64,000 nt of DNA from Bog-756 sp963699105. Lineage in GTDB: Bacteria > Actinomycetota > Acidimicrobiia > Acidimicrobiales > RAAP-2. The stretch is from NCBI GenBank assembly GCA_963699105.1, contig CAVOTI010000003.1, forward strand, positions 1 to 64,000, read 5' to 3'. The position numbers were made by a program, and so were the translations under genes. The notes under the pieces were generated by a model. It did not search any database. It worked only from the letters and a program-made list of their open reading frames with translations, and was not told where the DNA came from. This document shows positions 1 to 8,967 of this stretch, one piece after another; positions within the stretch are counted from its first letter, which is position 1, and each line of letters opens with the position of its first letter.

Positions 1-26
1 CACCCGTCCACCGGGGCGGCCGGGGA

Positions 27-1505
27 TCACTCCTCGAGAGCGAACAGGGGCGGGTGGTCGGGTTCGGGAAGTTCGTCCCCCGGTGGGGATCCGGGGGCGG
101 TCCGGCCGTTGGCCTGTTCCGGGGTGATCCACCGCCACCGTCCCGGTCCACCGAGGAGCTGGAACCCCCGGTGGGTCCGGAGCTGGTGGTGATGGTGGCA
201 CAGTCGGGCCAGGTTCTCGAGGGAGGCCGGGCCCCCGTCGACGAAGTCGATGCCCCGGTGGTCGATCTCGAGGCCGCTGGCGGTGTCGCAGCCCGGCACC
301 ACACAGACCGGGTCCCGGTCGACCACCGCCGTGCGCAGGGGTGAGGGGATGGAACGTCCGAGATGGCACACGGTGGTGACATCCACCCCGTTGGTGATGA
401 CCAGCCGGGTGATGGCGTCTCCCATCAGTTCTCTGGCCGTCTCCACCGGGACCGGTCCCACCCCGGGGATCTCGCAGATCTCACCGGGACCGATCGACCC
501 CCGGCGCAAGGCGTCGAGGTCGACCCGCAGGGTGACCAGGGCCCGGGGATCGGGGGCCCGGGGGGAGCCGCCGGTGTCGGTTCCGGTGTCGGAGTCGGTG
601 TCCCCGCTGTCGGTGTCTTCGGTGTCCTCGGTCCCCTGGTCCCCGGTCCCGGACGGCGGGTCCGTCCCGGGCCGACCGATGACCCCCCGCCCGGTGACCA
701 GGGTGACCAGGGCATCGGCCCGGTAGGCGTCGGGGGACTCCCGTCGTCCGGCCCTCCTCGCCCGGCGGAAGACCGAGTCGGTCTCGCCGGTCAGGACGGC
801 CAGCAGGGAGGCGCCGGTGTCGGGGGTGAGCCGGGCATCGAGGCGGAAGGCCCCGTCCCGGTCGGTCCAGGTCCGACAGTGGCGGGTGTCGTGGATGGCC
901 CGGTGGGCGGCAGCGGCGTCCTCGGTCGAGCGGGCCTCGGCCTTGGCCCGCAGGCACCGGTCCCGCAGCTGGCGCATGGTGTCTCTTTGGGCCGCCTCCA
1001 CCAGGTCGTCCTCGCTGGCCGGGTTGGCCCGGACCGCATCGGTCACCATCCGGGCCGCCTGGCGGGACAGCTTTCCCTGCCGACAGGCCTCTTCCACCCC
1101 GGCCTGGCCGGAGAAGGCCGCCCCCATCCTCAACACGTCGGCCGACTCCCCGATCGACTCGCCGGTCACCGCCGACAGCCAGTGGGCCGGGGTGGGATGG
1201 CCACTGGCCTCGGGACGGTGAGCGGTCGCCGCCCGGGAGGCGGCCAGGGTCTTGCCGGTGGCGGCCAGGCGTTCGCACCGGGTGAACCACCCGACCAGCA
1301 CCGAGGCGTCCTGGCCGGTGTAGCGGCCCGGCTCGAAGCCCGACACGAACCGGGCCAGGGTGTCCATGGCCGACTCCAGCTCCCCGGTCCCGACCGGGCC
1401 GTCACCGGAGCCGGGGCCGGACCCGTCCGGCCCCTGCCCATGACCGGCCAGCCCGGTGGTCACCGCCTCGTCCCTCGTCGACCCCTCGGCCGTCGCCAAC
1501 GCCAT
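27..1505 (-). CDS. HNH endonuclease of the DUF222/13E12 repeat family
   Basis: About 490 residues. The central part (roughly residues 50-320) has the alanine/arginine-rich helical DUF222 character. The C-terminus carries an HNH nuclease module: CVVPGC, then LEIDH, then ENLARLCHHHH near residues 400-450, giving the zinc cysteines and the catalytic histidine. An acidic GTDTGDSD-type low-complexity linker lies between them. The family is very common in actinobacterial genomes, often in many copies, and is suspected to derive from mobile or group II intron-associated nucleases; its cellular role is not settled. The start chosen is ATG at 1505; a GTG at 1538 is in frame and possible, and neither has a strong ribosome site. 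It stands alone on the minus strand. Family call is confident; biological role is unknown. Confidence 0.88.
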   Translation of the reverse strand: MALATAEGSTRDEAVTTGLAGHGQGPDGSGPGSGDGPVGTGELESAMDTLARFVSGFEPGRYTGQDASVLVGWFTRCERLAATGKTLAASRAATAHRPEASGHPTPAHWLSAVTGESIGESADVLRMGAAFSGQAGVEEACRQGKLSRQAARMVTDAVRANPASEDDLVEAAQRDTMRQLRDRCLRAKAEARSTEDAAAAHRAIHDTRHCRTWTDRDGAFRLDARLTPDTGASLLAVLTGETDSVFRRARRAGRRESPDAYRADALVTLVTGRGVIGRPGTDPPSGTGDQGTEDTEDTDSGDTDSDTGTDTGGSPRAPDPRALVTLRVDLDALRRGSIGPGEICEIPGVGPVPVETARELMGDAITRLVITNGVDVTTVCHLGRSIPSPLRTAVVDRDPVCVVPGCDTASGLEIDHRGIDFVDGGPASLENLARLCHHHHQLRTHRGFQLLGGPGRWRWITPEQANGRTAPGSPPGDELPEPDHPPLFALEE

Positions 1506-1712
1506 GGGCCCATCCAACCAGAGAGGTGTGACAGTCACTCGGGACCGCTGGGACTACATGGAATGCCGAACGAGCATCCGAAGCCCGGGCCCGAGGCACG
1601 GCCCAGTGTCGCCACAAAGATGTTCCCAGTGTCGCTCCGGCGACAGACGGACCACGGCCCAAAGCGCACGACGGAGAGGTCAGCAAAACCCACAGACACC
1701 GAGGAGTTCGCC

Positions 1713-1862
1713 ATGCTTCTGCAGCTGGTAACCACACTCGTCCACGCCGTCACCGCCACACCCATCCACACGGCCCCGGCCCCGGTCGCCACCACCGTCA
1801 CCACCGCCGTCACCAGCACTGTGACTCAGGGCTTTGAAGTGCTGAAGTTCAAGCCCTGGTGA
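1713..1862 (+). CDS. Small hydrophobic peptide, 49 aa, unknown function
   Basis: A 49-residue open frame preceded by a good ribosome site, GAGGAG with six bases before the ATG. The peptide is rich in Thr, Val and Ala (VTTLVHAVTATP, then TTVTTAVTSTVTQ) and ends FEVLKFKPW. It lies about 200 bases from the divergent HNH gene, so the space between has room for its own promoter. No family is recognised. The ribosome site is the main support for it being real; its amphipathic Thr/Val-rich make-up could suit a membrane-associated peptide, but this is only a guess. Confidence 0.4.
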   Translation: MLLQLVTTLVHAVTATPIHTAPAPVATTVTTAVTSTVTQGFEVLKFKPW

Positions 1863-1889
1863 CCGGAGGCTCCCAACGGAGCCGAATCA

Positions 1890-1913
1890 CCGGGCGGGAT
1901 CGCCCACGCCCGG
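1890..1913 (+). terminator. GC hairpin downstream of the small peptide gene
   Basis: Inverted repeat CCGGGCG / CGCCCGG with a 10-base loop, 27 bases after the stop of the 49-aa peptide. It is followed by an A-run rather than a T-run, so it is not a textbook intrinsic terminator. Confidence 0.35.
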
Positions 1914-2049
1914 AAAAATCTCTCAAGTTGCTCACCCAGCGGGCCGATGGAGGGGGGTCAGCGCTGGAAATCTCAACCCCCCAGCCCCTCTGACAACGCC
2001 ACTTCCACTCCCCCCCGGGAGTGGCGCGCCCGCAAACCTGGCAACCCCT

Positions 2050-2244
2050 CTAGGACCGGTGGTCCTCGGACGACGGCGGGGGCGGCGTCCCCCTGTAGCC
2101 CAACAGTCGCAGGATCAACATGCCGAACCGGTTCGGCTTCTTCGACATCTCGGCCTTGTAGGCCTCGGCTTCGTGACCGCCGGTCACGTGGAACGAGCGC
2201 CCGGTGTAGCCCCGGCCATAGTTGCCGTAACTCTTGAACGCCAT
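2050..2244 (-). CDS. Small protein, 64 aa, unknown function
   Basis: ATG at 2244 is preceded by GAGGG at suitable spacing (…GTGAGGGTCTCC-ATG); a GTG four codons upstream is also in frame. The N-terminus is rich in Gly and Tyr (MAFKSYGNYGRGYTGRSF), the middle is charged (EAEAYKAEMSKKPNRFG), then comes a short hydrophobic MLILRLLGYRG and a proline-serine tail. It follows the 45-aa gene at 2330-2467 on the same strand after 85 bases, so the two may be co-transcribed. No family recognised. Confidence 0.5.
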   Translation of the reverse strand: MAFKSYGNYGRGYTGRSFHVTGGHEAEAYKAEMSKKPNRFGMLILRLLGYRGTPPPPSSEDHRS

Positions 2245-2329
2245 GGAGACCCTCACTAGCTCCGGCGGTCGCGTACGGACGGCAGTGTCTGCCTCCGGCG
2301 TCGGCGCCGAAAGTGATCGGTCGCCATGG

Positions 2330-2467
2330 CTAGTCGTCCAGCACCGGCTCGACGACGTCGTCTGCTCCGGGCGCAGTCTCCTTTTCGAGGAGCACCTTCA
2401 GCGCGTCCTCGGGGTCTCCCTCGAGGGTGACTGGTTCCTCGTCGCCGGGAAAGGCCGCGCCAGGCAT
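2330..2467 (-). CDS. Small acidic protein, 45 aa, unknown function
   Basis: Open frame of 45 codons starting at ATG 2467. The product begins MPGAAFPGDEEPV and is acidic throughout (TLEGDPEDALKVLLEKE, then DDVVEPVLDD). Third codon positions are strongly G/C, as expected for a translated gene in this genome, which is the main reason to call it. It lies head to head with the remnant regulator at 2474, their starts only a few bases apart. No family recognised; it could be a small adaptor or antitoxin-like protein, but nothing in the sequence proves this. Confidence 0.45.
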   Translation of the reverse strand: MPGAAFPGDEEPVTLEGDPEDALKVLLEKETAPGADDVVEPVLDD

Positions 2468-2473
2468 GGGTCC

Positions 2474-2669
2474 ATGCTAACCGGCGGGCCCAGTCGCTCC
2501 CCCCACTCGATCCCGCTGACCGAGGACGAACTGGCCGGCCTGGCCGGGACCACCCGCCAGGCGGTCAAACCGGGTGATCGGCCAAGCTCAGGAAGCCGGG
2601 CTGCTAGAGCTGTCCCGGGGGCGGATCACCGTCACCGACCCGGCGGAGTTGGCCCGCCGGGCCCGCTGA
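2474..2669 (+). pseudogene. Remnant of a Crp/Fnr-family helix-turn-helix, frame-broken
   Basis: From ATG 2474 the frame reads IPLTEDELAGLAGTTRQAV, the typical start of a Crp-type C-terminal winged helix. At an AAA run near 2570 the frame is lost. Removing one A restores NRVIGQAQEAGLLELSRG and then RITVTDPAELARRAR and a stop at 2669, an excellent match to the rest of the Crp HTH_CRP domain. The cyclic-nucleotide-binding domain expected upstream (about 150 residues) is absent, because the opposite strand there encodes the 45-aa protein. So this is a truncated and frame-broken fragment. The missing base could be a sequence error, but the missing domain cannot. Confidence 0.65.
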
Positions 2670-2751
2670 GCGACGGCGACCACCGGCGAACCGACCACCA
2701 CCACCGCCGGACCCCACCACCGCCGCACCGGACCGACCACCACCACCGCCC

Positions 2752-3900
2752 TCACCCCGATGACGACCCGGCCGCCACCGCCGGGGGTGCGTGGGGGTCG
2801 CGGTAGCGGCGCTTGAACACCAGGTAGGAGAACGGACCGGACAGGAGGGGCAGCCAGTAGGAGGCCAGCCGGTAGGCCAGGGTGGCCAGCACCGCTTGGG
2901 AGACGTCGAGACCGGCCAGCACCAGGAGGGCACTGAGGCTGGCCTCGACGATGCCCAACCCACCGGGGGTGATCGGCACCAGGCCGATGATGCCGGCCAC
3001 CGCGTAGGCCAGCAGGATCAAGGAGGGGCGAGGGTGGGCGCCGACGGCCCGCACCGAGAAGAGCAGACAGAGGTAGTCGAACAGCAGCCGGCCGGCCGAC
3101 AGCAGGGTGGCCTGCCACCACTGCTGGCCGAGGACGGTGCGGATCAGGTTGCGCTGCTCCAGCAGGCGGTCGGGAAGCCCCGACATCGGTTCACGCTTGC
3201 GGAGGATCCGGTTGCGCACGGCCTCGAAGGCCCGGCCGGCCCATTCGAGCGGGGCGTCGACGATCATCACCACGGTGCCCAGGGCCACGAAGACCACGAA
3301 GCCGATGGCCCCGATGATGGCCGCGTCGACCAGGCCCCGGCTGACCGGCGAGCCGAACAGCACCACCGGCAGGACGAAGACCGGGAGGGCCAGGAGCCCG
3401 CCGATGCCCAGGAAGGAGAAGGCGGTGAGTCCGCCCACGGCGTCGGTGGCGTCCATCCCGCTCACCGCCAGCATCCGGAACTGGACGGCGGCGCCGGCCG
3501 CCGCGCCCCCCGGCACGATGAGGGAGATGGCGTTGCCGGCCAGCTGGGCGGTGATCACCGAGAACCAGGCCTTGGTCCGGAGGGCGATGCGTTGGAGGGA
3601 GAAGGTGCAGGCGAAGTGGATGGCTTCGGCCAACAGGGCGGGGATGAACCACAGCAGGTTGAGGCTGACCAGTTTGGGCCACGAGTGGAAGACGTCGATG
3701 AGCTCGGGCAGCACCAGGTAGAGAGCGACCCCGGCCACCAGGACCACGATGGACCGCTTGACCACCGCCTTCCAGGGGAAGGGGGTGTTCTGCTGCTCCT
3801 CGAACTGGGTCTGGAACGACCGGGACCTCGCCTCGCGTTCGGGTCGGGGCAGTCCGGTTACGTCGTCCGGCTCGCTGGCTTCGGGATCGAGCCTGTCCAT
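2752..3900 (-). CDS. Integral membrane flippase-like protein (UPF0104 / lysylphosphatidylglycerol synthase TM family)
   Basis: 382 residues. A polar N-terminus of about 45 residues (rich in Glu, Arg, Gln) is followed by about eight hydrophobic segments spanning residues 50-365. The family hallmarks are present: SLIVPGGAAAGAAVQFRML in the first half and VPITPGGLGIVEASLSALL in the second. Relatives (YbhN, AglD, the flippase half of MprF) move lipids or act with glycosyl carriers in the inner membrane. The start at 3900 overlaps the 3' tail of the upstream serine hydrolase gene by about 40 bases, so the two are probably one transcript. Substrate is not predictable. The C-terminus ends in a short Ala/Ser/Gly tail. 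Confidence 0.85.
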   Translation of the reverse strand: MDRLDPEASEPDDVTGLPRPEREARSRSFQTQFEEQQNTPFPWKAVVKRSIVVLVAGVALYLVLPELIDVFHSWPKLVSLNLLWFIPALLAEAIHFACTFSLQRIALRTKAWFSVITAQLAGNAISLIVPGGAAAGAAVQFRMLAVSGMDATDAVGGLTAFSFLGIGGLLALPVFVLPVVLFGSPVSRGLVDAAIIGAIGFVVFVALGTVVMIVDAPLEWAGRAFEAVRNRILRKREPMSGLPDRLLEQRNLIRTVLGQQWWQATLLSAGRLLFDYLCLLFSVRAVGAHPRPSLILLAYAVAGIIGLVPITPGGLGIVEASLSALLVLAGLDVSQAVLATLAYRLASYWLPLLSGPFSYLVFKRRYRDPHAPPAVAAGSSSG

Positions 3901-5271
3901 GAGGCCGGGCTCAGTCCTCCGCTTTCGCCGCCACTACCGCTTCCGCTTCCGCTTCCGCCGCCACTACCGCTTCCGCTGCCGCTTCCGCTTCCGCTGCCGC
4001 TTCCGCTTCCGTCTCCGTGGTTCGAGTGTTTGCTGTGGTCTGCGTGGTGTGCGTGGTCTCGGTGGGCTGCGCGGTTTGCGCCGGTTCCGGTTCGACCGCG
4101 CGCCGCCGGGCCGGCGGCCGCTGCCCCTGTGCCTGTGGCCCCGGCGTCCACCGCCGCGGCCGCCGCGCTCAGCACCAGGTTGGCGCCCCGCATGTCGCCC
4201 TGGAGCCCCGACTCCATCTTGTTCATCACGTAACAGATGGTCAGCCCGGTGTCCTGGTCCATCACGATGAGCGATCCCCCGTAACCGCCCCAGAAGCAGC
4301 ACCGGGGTCCGATGGGCATGAACTCATTGCTCAACCCATACCCCATGCCGAACCGGTTAGGCAGCCCGAGGACCAGGTCGATCCCGTTGGACTGCTGCTC
4401 GAAGACAGGGTCGCAACCCTCCTCCGACAGCAGCCGGACCCCCCGGGCCTCGCCCCGGCCGGCGATGATCGACTGGACGGTGGCCACCGAGCGGGCATTG
4501 CCGTGGCCGTTGGCGGCGGGGATCTCGGCCCGTCGCCACCACGCCTGGGCCGGGTAGGTGGCGTCGAGGGGAGGATTGCTGAAGGTGCGCCGGGTGAAGT
4601 TGTCGGGAGGCAGCACCTCGAGGTCGACGGGCGGGGGCGGGATCACCAGCGACACCCGATGGTCCTCGGCGGCCGGCAGCCCGATGAAGAAGTCGGCCCC
4701 CAGGGGCCGGGCCACCTCCTCGGCGAACCACCGCCCGATGGTGGTCCCGGTGATCCTGCGCACCACCTCGCCGATCAGGTAGCCCTGGGTGACGGCGTGG
4801 TAGCCCGAGGCGGTCCCCGGTTCCCACCACGGCCTCTGGGCGGCCAGCAGCGACGTGCACCGCTCCCAGTCCGCCAGCTCCTCGGGCTCGAGGTGCTCGG
4901 TCCACCCGGCCAGGCCGGCGGTGTGGCTCATCAGGTGCCGCACCTCGACCGACTCCTTCCCCCCGGCGGCGAACTCGGGCCAGTACGCGGGCCACCGGCG
5001 CCCAGAAGTCGAGCTCGCCCCGGTCGGCCAGCATCAGGGCGCACAGGAAGGTCATGGTCTTGGTCGTCGACCACACGTTGGTGATGGTGTGGCGCTCCCA
5101 CGGCGCCGAACCGGACTCGTCCACCGAACCCGCCCCAGACGTCGACCACCGGCTCGCCCCCGAGGAACACGGCCACCGACGCCCCCACGTCGGTGCCGGC
5201 GTCGAGACTCGAAGCCAGGGTGGCGACCACCCCTCGAATGCCGGTTCCCACGTCCCTTGGATGTCAGCCAC
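3858..5271 (-). pseudogene. Serine hydrolase / class C beta-lactamase-like esterase (EstB type), three frame breaks
   Basis: Pieces in three frames join into one class C beta-lactamase-family protein: VADIQGTWEPAFEG (GTG start 5271), then a segment ending GGEPVVDVWGGF, then VDESGSAPWERHTITN and the nucleophile motif STTK, then RYWPEF and VRHLMSHTAGL onward to MNKMESGLQGDMRGANLVL. The first break is in a GGGG run near 5232, the second near 5123 and the third near 5000. The SxxK serine/lysine pair is intact, and the tyrosine position falls in the YHAVTQGYLIGEVV region. The tail after residue ~380 is His/Gly/Ser repeat from a hexanucleotide microsatellite, not normal for the family. It is either a decayed gene or a good gene hit by indel errors. 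Confidence 0.75.
3921..4011. repeat. GGAAGC-type hexanucleotide microsatellite
   Basis: Plus strand shows repeated CTTCCG and CGCTTC units over about 90 bases. On the minus strand it encodes a Gly-Ser repeat tail on the serine hydrolase. Such repeats are prone to slippage. Confidence 0.75.
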
Positions 5272-5383
5272 CCGTGACCTCGCTCCGTGCTCGCCCAGTC
5301 TCCTCGACAACGATCATTTCACGGCGCAACCACCGGCCACCACGTTCGGGTCGGCCCGGGCCGACCATGCCCGAGGAGACCTC

Positions 5384-6709
5384 TCAGCTGGCGGCGCGCC
5401 CCCGACGGGCCAGTGAGTCGATGGTCACCGCGGCCAGCAGGACGAGGGCGGTCACCATGTACTGGTAGGAGGCGGCCAACCCCAGGAGCCCCATGCCGTT
5501 GTAGATGGTGGCGATGACCAGGCCCCCGAGGAGGGCGTAGACCATCTTGCCCCGGCCGCCGAACAGGCTGGCCCCGCCGATGACGGCGGCGGCCACCGCG
5601 TAGAGGACCAGGTCGCCGCCGTCGATGTTGTTGGAGATCGAGCCGAGCCGCGAGGCGTAGATGATCCCGGCGGCCCCGGCCGTGAACCCGGTCAGGGTGA
5701 AGGCCCACAGGCGGTTCCAGCCCAGGCTCACCCCGCCCCGGCGGGCGGCCTCGGCGTTGCCGCCGATGGCGTACTGGTAGCGGCCGAAGCGGGTGCGGGC
5801 CAGCACGAAGGAGTAGACGACCAGAAACCCGGCCACGATCGGCACCACGTAGGGCACGCCCTTCAGCGGTTCGAGGACACCGCGGTTGGTGTTGCACACC
5901 GCCACCAGCACGGCCACCGCCGCCGCCACCAGCACCACCTTCAACACGGTGATGGCCGGGGGCGGGGCCACCAGTCCCCCACTGCGGCGATGCCGGTCCC
6001 GCAGGATGGTGGCGGCCCCGAAGGCCACCACGGCGAGGACGGCCACGATCCACCCGGCGGTGGTGCTCAGGTTGCCGTTGGTCAGATCGAGGAGGACGGG
6101 GTTGCTGATCCTGATGGTCCCCCCGCTCCCCTGGGTCTGCACCAGGTACAACAGCACGCCCTCCCACCCGAGCAGACCGGCCAGGGTCACCACGAACGAC
6201 GGCAGGCGCAGGCGGATGATGATGGTCCCCTGGAGCATGCCGATGGCCGCGGTGGCCAACATGCCCACCAGGATGGCCAGCCACCACGGGAAGTTGTGGG
6301 GCGGCGAGGCCACGATGGCGGTGATGACCGCCCCGATGCCGGCCACGTAGCCGATGGACAGGTCGATCTCACCGAGGATGAGGACCCAGACCTCGGCCAT
6401 GCCGAGGAGCACGAACACCGACCCCTGGACCAGCAGGTTGGTCAAGTTGCCGGCCGACAGGAACACCGAGTCCTGGACCTGGAAGATGATGACCAACAAG
6501 ATGAGGCCGGCGACCACCGGCAGCACGCCGCTCTCGCCGTAGCGGATCCGTCGGGCCCAGGCCGTCACGTACTCGCCGAAGGTCGAGTTGGGCGAGCGCA
6601 CCGGCATGGGGATCCCCCCGAGCCGGCCCGGTTCGGCCGGGCCCCCGGGCGGGAACTCCTCCTCCCGGGCCCGGGACGAGGCCGGTGGGGTCTCGGGCGG
6701 TGACGACAC
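5384..6709 (-). CDS. Sugar ABC transporter permease (XylH/RbsC type)
   Basis: 441 residues with a polar 45-residue N-terminal extension and about ten hydrophobic segments. Family marks include LGEIDLSIGYVAGIGAVI near residue 115 and the cytoplasmic loop AIGGNAEAARRGGVSLGWN, which docks with the ATPase, followed by the conserved GASLFGGRGKMVYALLGGLVI segment. Members carry pentoses or related sugars inward as half of a CUT2-family importer. It starts 6 bases after the stop of the ATPase gene and is the third gene of an SBP-ATPase-permease operon read right to left. The length and long mid-protein loop (DRHRRSGGLVAPPP) resemble xylose-type permeases, but the sugar cannot be told from sequence alone. 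Confidence 0.9.
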   Translation of the reverse strand: MSSPPETPPASSRAREEEFPPGGPAEPGRLGGIPMPVRSPNSTFGEYVTAWARRIRYGESGVLPVVAGLILLVIIFQVQDSVFLSAGNLTNLLVQGSVFVLLGMAEVWVLILGEIDLSIGYVAGIGAVITAIVASPPHNFPWWLAILVGMLATAAIGMLQGTIIIRLRLPSFVVTLAGLLGWEGVLLYLVQTQGSGGTIRISNPVLLDLTNGNLSTTAGWIVAVLAVVAFGAATILRDRHRRSGGLVAPPPAITVLKVVLVAAAVAVLVAVCNTNRGVLEPLKGVPYVVPIVAGFLVVYSFVLARTRFGRYQYAIGGNAEAARRGGVSLGWNRLWAFTLTGFTAGAAGIIYASRLGSISNNIDGGDLVLYAVAAAVIGGASLFGGRGKMVYALLGGLVIATIYNGMGLLGLAASYQYMVTALVLLAAVTIDSLARRGRAAS

Positions 6710-6715
6710 GGGGGG

Positions 6716-7549
6716 TCAGACCTTCCCGTCGGAGCCGGCGTCGGCCGGCGGGGCGGCCCGGTCGGGATGGTCGAGGGTGCCGGTGGTGATGAGCTCCACC
6801 GCGCTCTGGGTGTCGTAGTCGGACAGGGGCCCGCTGCTGACCAGCTTGCCCAGGTACAGGACGGCCAGGCGGTCGGCCACCCCGAAGACGTCGTTGAGGT
6901 TGTGCGAGATCATCAGCACGGCCACCCCCCGGGCTCCGAGCCGGCGGACCAGGTCGAGCACCTGGGCGGTCTGGGACACGCCGAGGGCGGCGGTGGGCTC
7001 GTCCATGATCACCAGCTGGGCGTCGCGCATCACCGCCCGGGCCACCGCCACCGACTGGCGCTGGCCGCCCGACAGCGAACCCACCAGCTGGCGGACCGAC
7101 GACACGGTGGTGACCGACAGGTCGGCCAGGGTCTTGGACGCCGTCTTCTCCATGGCCGTCTCGTCGAGCAGCCGGTAGCGCAGCAGCTCGTGGCCGAGGA
7201 ACATGTTCTGGACGATGTCGAGGTTGTCGCACAGGGCCAGGTCCTGGTACACGGTGGCGATCCCGAGGGAGTCGGCGTCCCTCGGGGTGTGCATCGACAC
7301 CGGCCGGCCCTGCCAGGTGATGTGGCCGGCGGTGGGCTCCCAGATGCCGGAGATGGTCTTGATCAGGGTCGACTTGCCGGCCCCGTTGTCGCCCACCAGG
7401 GCGGTGATCTTCCCCGGCATGACATCGAAGTCGACCCCGCTGAGAGCCTGCACGGCACCGAAGTTCTTGGTGATGCCGCGCAGGCTCAGCAGAGGCTGGT
7501 CGGCCGCCCCCGACGACCCGGCCCCGCCGCTCTCGGCGGTGATGGTCAT
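6716..7549 (-). CDS. Sugar ABC transporter ATP-binding protein, single-domain
   Basis: 277 residues with one complete ABC ATPase: Walker A GDNGAGKST, Q-loop in VYQDLALCDN, signature LSGGQRQ, Walker B AQLVIMDEPTAAL, H-loop LMISHNL. Classical CUT2 ATPases such as XylG or RbsA are about 500 residues with two tandem domains. This one has a single domain, as in FrcA-like and many actinobacterial systems, and so should act as a homodimer. It lies between the binding-protein gene (40-base gap) and the permease gene (6-base gap). It powers import of the sugar bound by the lipoprotein encoded at 7590. Confidence 0.92.
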   Translation of the reverse strand: MTITAESGGAGSSGAADQPLLSLRGITKNFGAVQALSGVDFDVMPGKITALVGDNGAGKSTLIKTISGIWEPTAGHITWQGRPVSMHTPRDADSLGIATVYQDLALCDNLDIVQNMFLGHELLRYRLLDETAMEKTASKTLADLSVTTVSSVRQLVGSLSGGQRQSVAVARAVMRDAQLVIMDEPTAALGVSQTAQVLDLVRRLGARGVAVLMISHNLNDVFGVADRLAVLYLGKLVSSGPLSDYDTQSAVELITTGTLDHPDRAAPPADAGSDGKV

Positions 7550-7589
7550 GGGGCCGGAGAGCGGCGCAGACCGGGACCTGTCACGAGGT

Positions 7590-8801
7590 TCAGCTGATCC
7601 CGTACTTCGTGCAGTCGGCGGCGTAGGCCCCGGTGCAGATCTGCGAAGCGGGGACGAAGCCGTCGTGGACCACGGTGGACTCGACGGTGGAGGGCACGAC
7701 CCACTCGGGGTTGAGGAGCACCGACTTCACCGCCACCTTGGACACGGTGTCGGTGGTGGTCCCGTTGACCAGGGCCGACGGTGCCGTCTTGCCGGCCCGC
7801 AGGTAGAGGGCCAGTGCCGCCGCCGCCTGGGCCTCCTCGTAGATCGGCTTGTACACCGTCCCGCACTGGTAGCCGGAGATGATGTTCTGGATGCCGACCA
7901 GGGTGGCGTCCTGTCCGGTGATCGGGAACTTGTTGGCCGGGATGCCGAGGGTCTTCAGGTAGGTGATGATCGGGGCGGCGTTCTCGTCGTTGGGCACCAC
8001 GGCGGCGTTGATGCCCGGATGGGCGGTGAGCGCCTGTTGGAACTCGGTCTCGGCGGTGGGCGGGTCCCAGGTGCCGGCCGGTGCCGCCGCCTTGACGTAG
8101 GCCTTGGAGGCGAAGTACGGGGACAGCACGGCGTCATAGCCCTGGGCGAACAGGGTGGCGTTGTTGTCGGTCGGGGCCCCGACCATCACCGCCAGCTGGG
8201 GCTTGGCCACCTTCCAGCTGGCCAGGCAGGACACCATGCCGTTGCCGATCAGGGTGCCGACCTTGACGTTATTGAAGCTCACGTAGTACTGCCGGCTCCC
8301 GCCGAGGGTGAGGCGGTCGTAGTCGATCACGGCCACACCGTGCTGCTTGGCGTAGGACTCGATGGACGCCCCCACCCCGGAGTCGAGCGGGTCGACCACC
8401 AGGACGCTGGCTCCGGCGGAGATGGCCGACTGGGCATCGGTGAGCTGGGTGGCGTCACTGCCCTGGGCGTTCTGCACGGTGAACTGCGAGGGGGTCAACC
8501 CGGCCTTGGTGAACGCCTCGGTCAGGTAGGGGGCGTCGAACTCGGTGTAGCGGGCCGAGGACACGGTGTCGGGGAGGATGACGGCCACGTTGCCCTTGCC
8601 CGACTTGGCTAGGCTCTTCAACCCGGCCATGGCGGTGAAGCCGGTGTTGAACGAGGTGATGGAGATGGTCGTCGGGCTCGACCCCGACGACGAGGTGGTG
8701 GTGGTCGACGACGAGCTGCTGCTCCCGCAGGCCGCCATCAACAGGCCACCGGCCATGATGAACGCCACGACGGCGCGCTTTCGGTTGGACACTTGGGACA
8801 T
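7590..8801 (-). CDS. Sugar-binding lipoprotein of the CUT2 ABC importer (periplasmic binding protein type 1)
   Basis: 403 residues. A lipoprotein signal, MAGGLLMAACGSS with the lipobox cysteine near residue 25, is followed by a Ser/Thr linker. The mature part has the type 1 periplasmic-binding fold features: SLAKSGKGNVAVILPDT, SAISAGASVLVVDPLDSGVG, and AHPGINAAVVPNDENAAPIITYLK, the typical hinge and 'xxNDxxA' sugar-site segments. It is the first gene of the operon and is preceded by an AT-richer 166-base intergenic region shared with the divergent monooxygenase. It delivers sugar to the permease encoded at 5384; xylose or ribose type is likely, exact ligand unknown. Confidence 0.9.
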   Translation of the reverse strand: MSQVSNRKRAVVAFIMAGGLLMAACGSSSSSSTTTTSSSGSSPTTISITSFNTGFTAMAGLKSLAKSGKGNVAVILPDTVSSARYTEFDAPYLTEAFTKAGLTPSQFTVQNAQGSDATQLTDAQSAISAGASVLVVDPLDSGVGASIESYAKQHGVAVIDYDRLTLGGSRQYYVSFNNVKVGTLIGNGMVSCLASWKVAKPQLAVMVGAPTDNNATLFAQGYDAVLSPYFASKAYVKAAAPAGTWDPPTAETEFQQALTAHPGINAAVVPNDENAAPIITYLKTLGIPANKFPITGQDATLVGIQNIISGYQCGTVYKPIYEEAQAAAALALYLRAGKTAPSALVNGTTTDTVSKVAVKSVLLNPEWVVPSTVESTVVHDGFVPASQICTGAYAADCTKYGIS

Positions 8802-8895
8802 CCCCCTTCGCTCACTCTGCGCCGTGCGCAGCCGGATCCGGAATTACCGATCCAAACGTGACGTTACAACCATATGAACTTTGAGTGAAGGATTC

Positions 8896-8907
8896 ATTTC
8901 ATGAAAT
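8896..8907. promoter_or_regulatory. Perfect 12-bp palindrome in the divergent intergenic region
   Basis: ATTTCATGAAAT is self-complementary. It lies in the AT-rich gap between the sugar importer (minus) and the monooxygenase (plus), a place where an operator for either gene would be expected. No regulator gene is next to it. Confidence 0.4.
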
Positions 8908-8967
8908 TTTTACGGCCTCGGGAACCGCCCCGGGCCCGGGGTGACCGGTCGACCTAGGCTGGCCGCC

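Noticed and set aside
363..1862. A 499-codon plus-strand open frame across the HNH gene
   Set aside because: It is the antisense shadow of the G/C-rich minus-strand HNH gene. Only its last 49 codons, after a good ribosome site at 1713, were kept as a gene.
8875..8907. TGAAC/TGAAG pair 11 bases apart before the sugar importer
   Set aside because: Only two units fit the period, and the next candidate is out of phase, so it was not called a PHO-box array.
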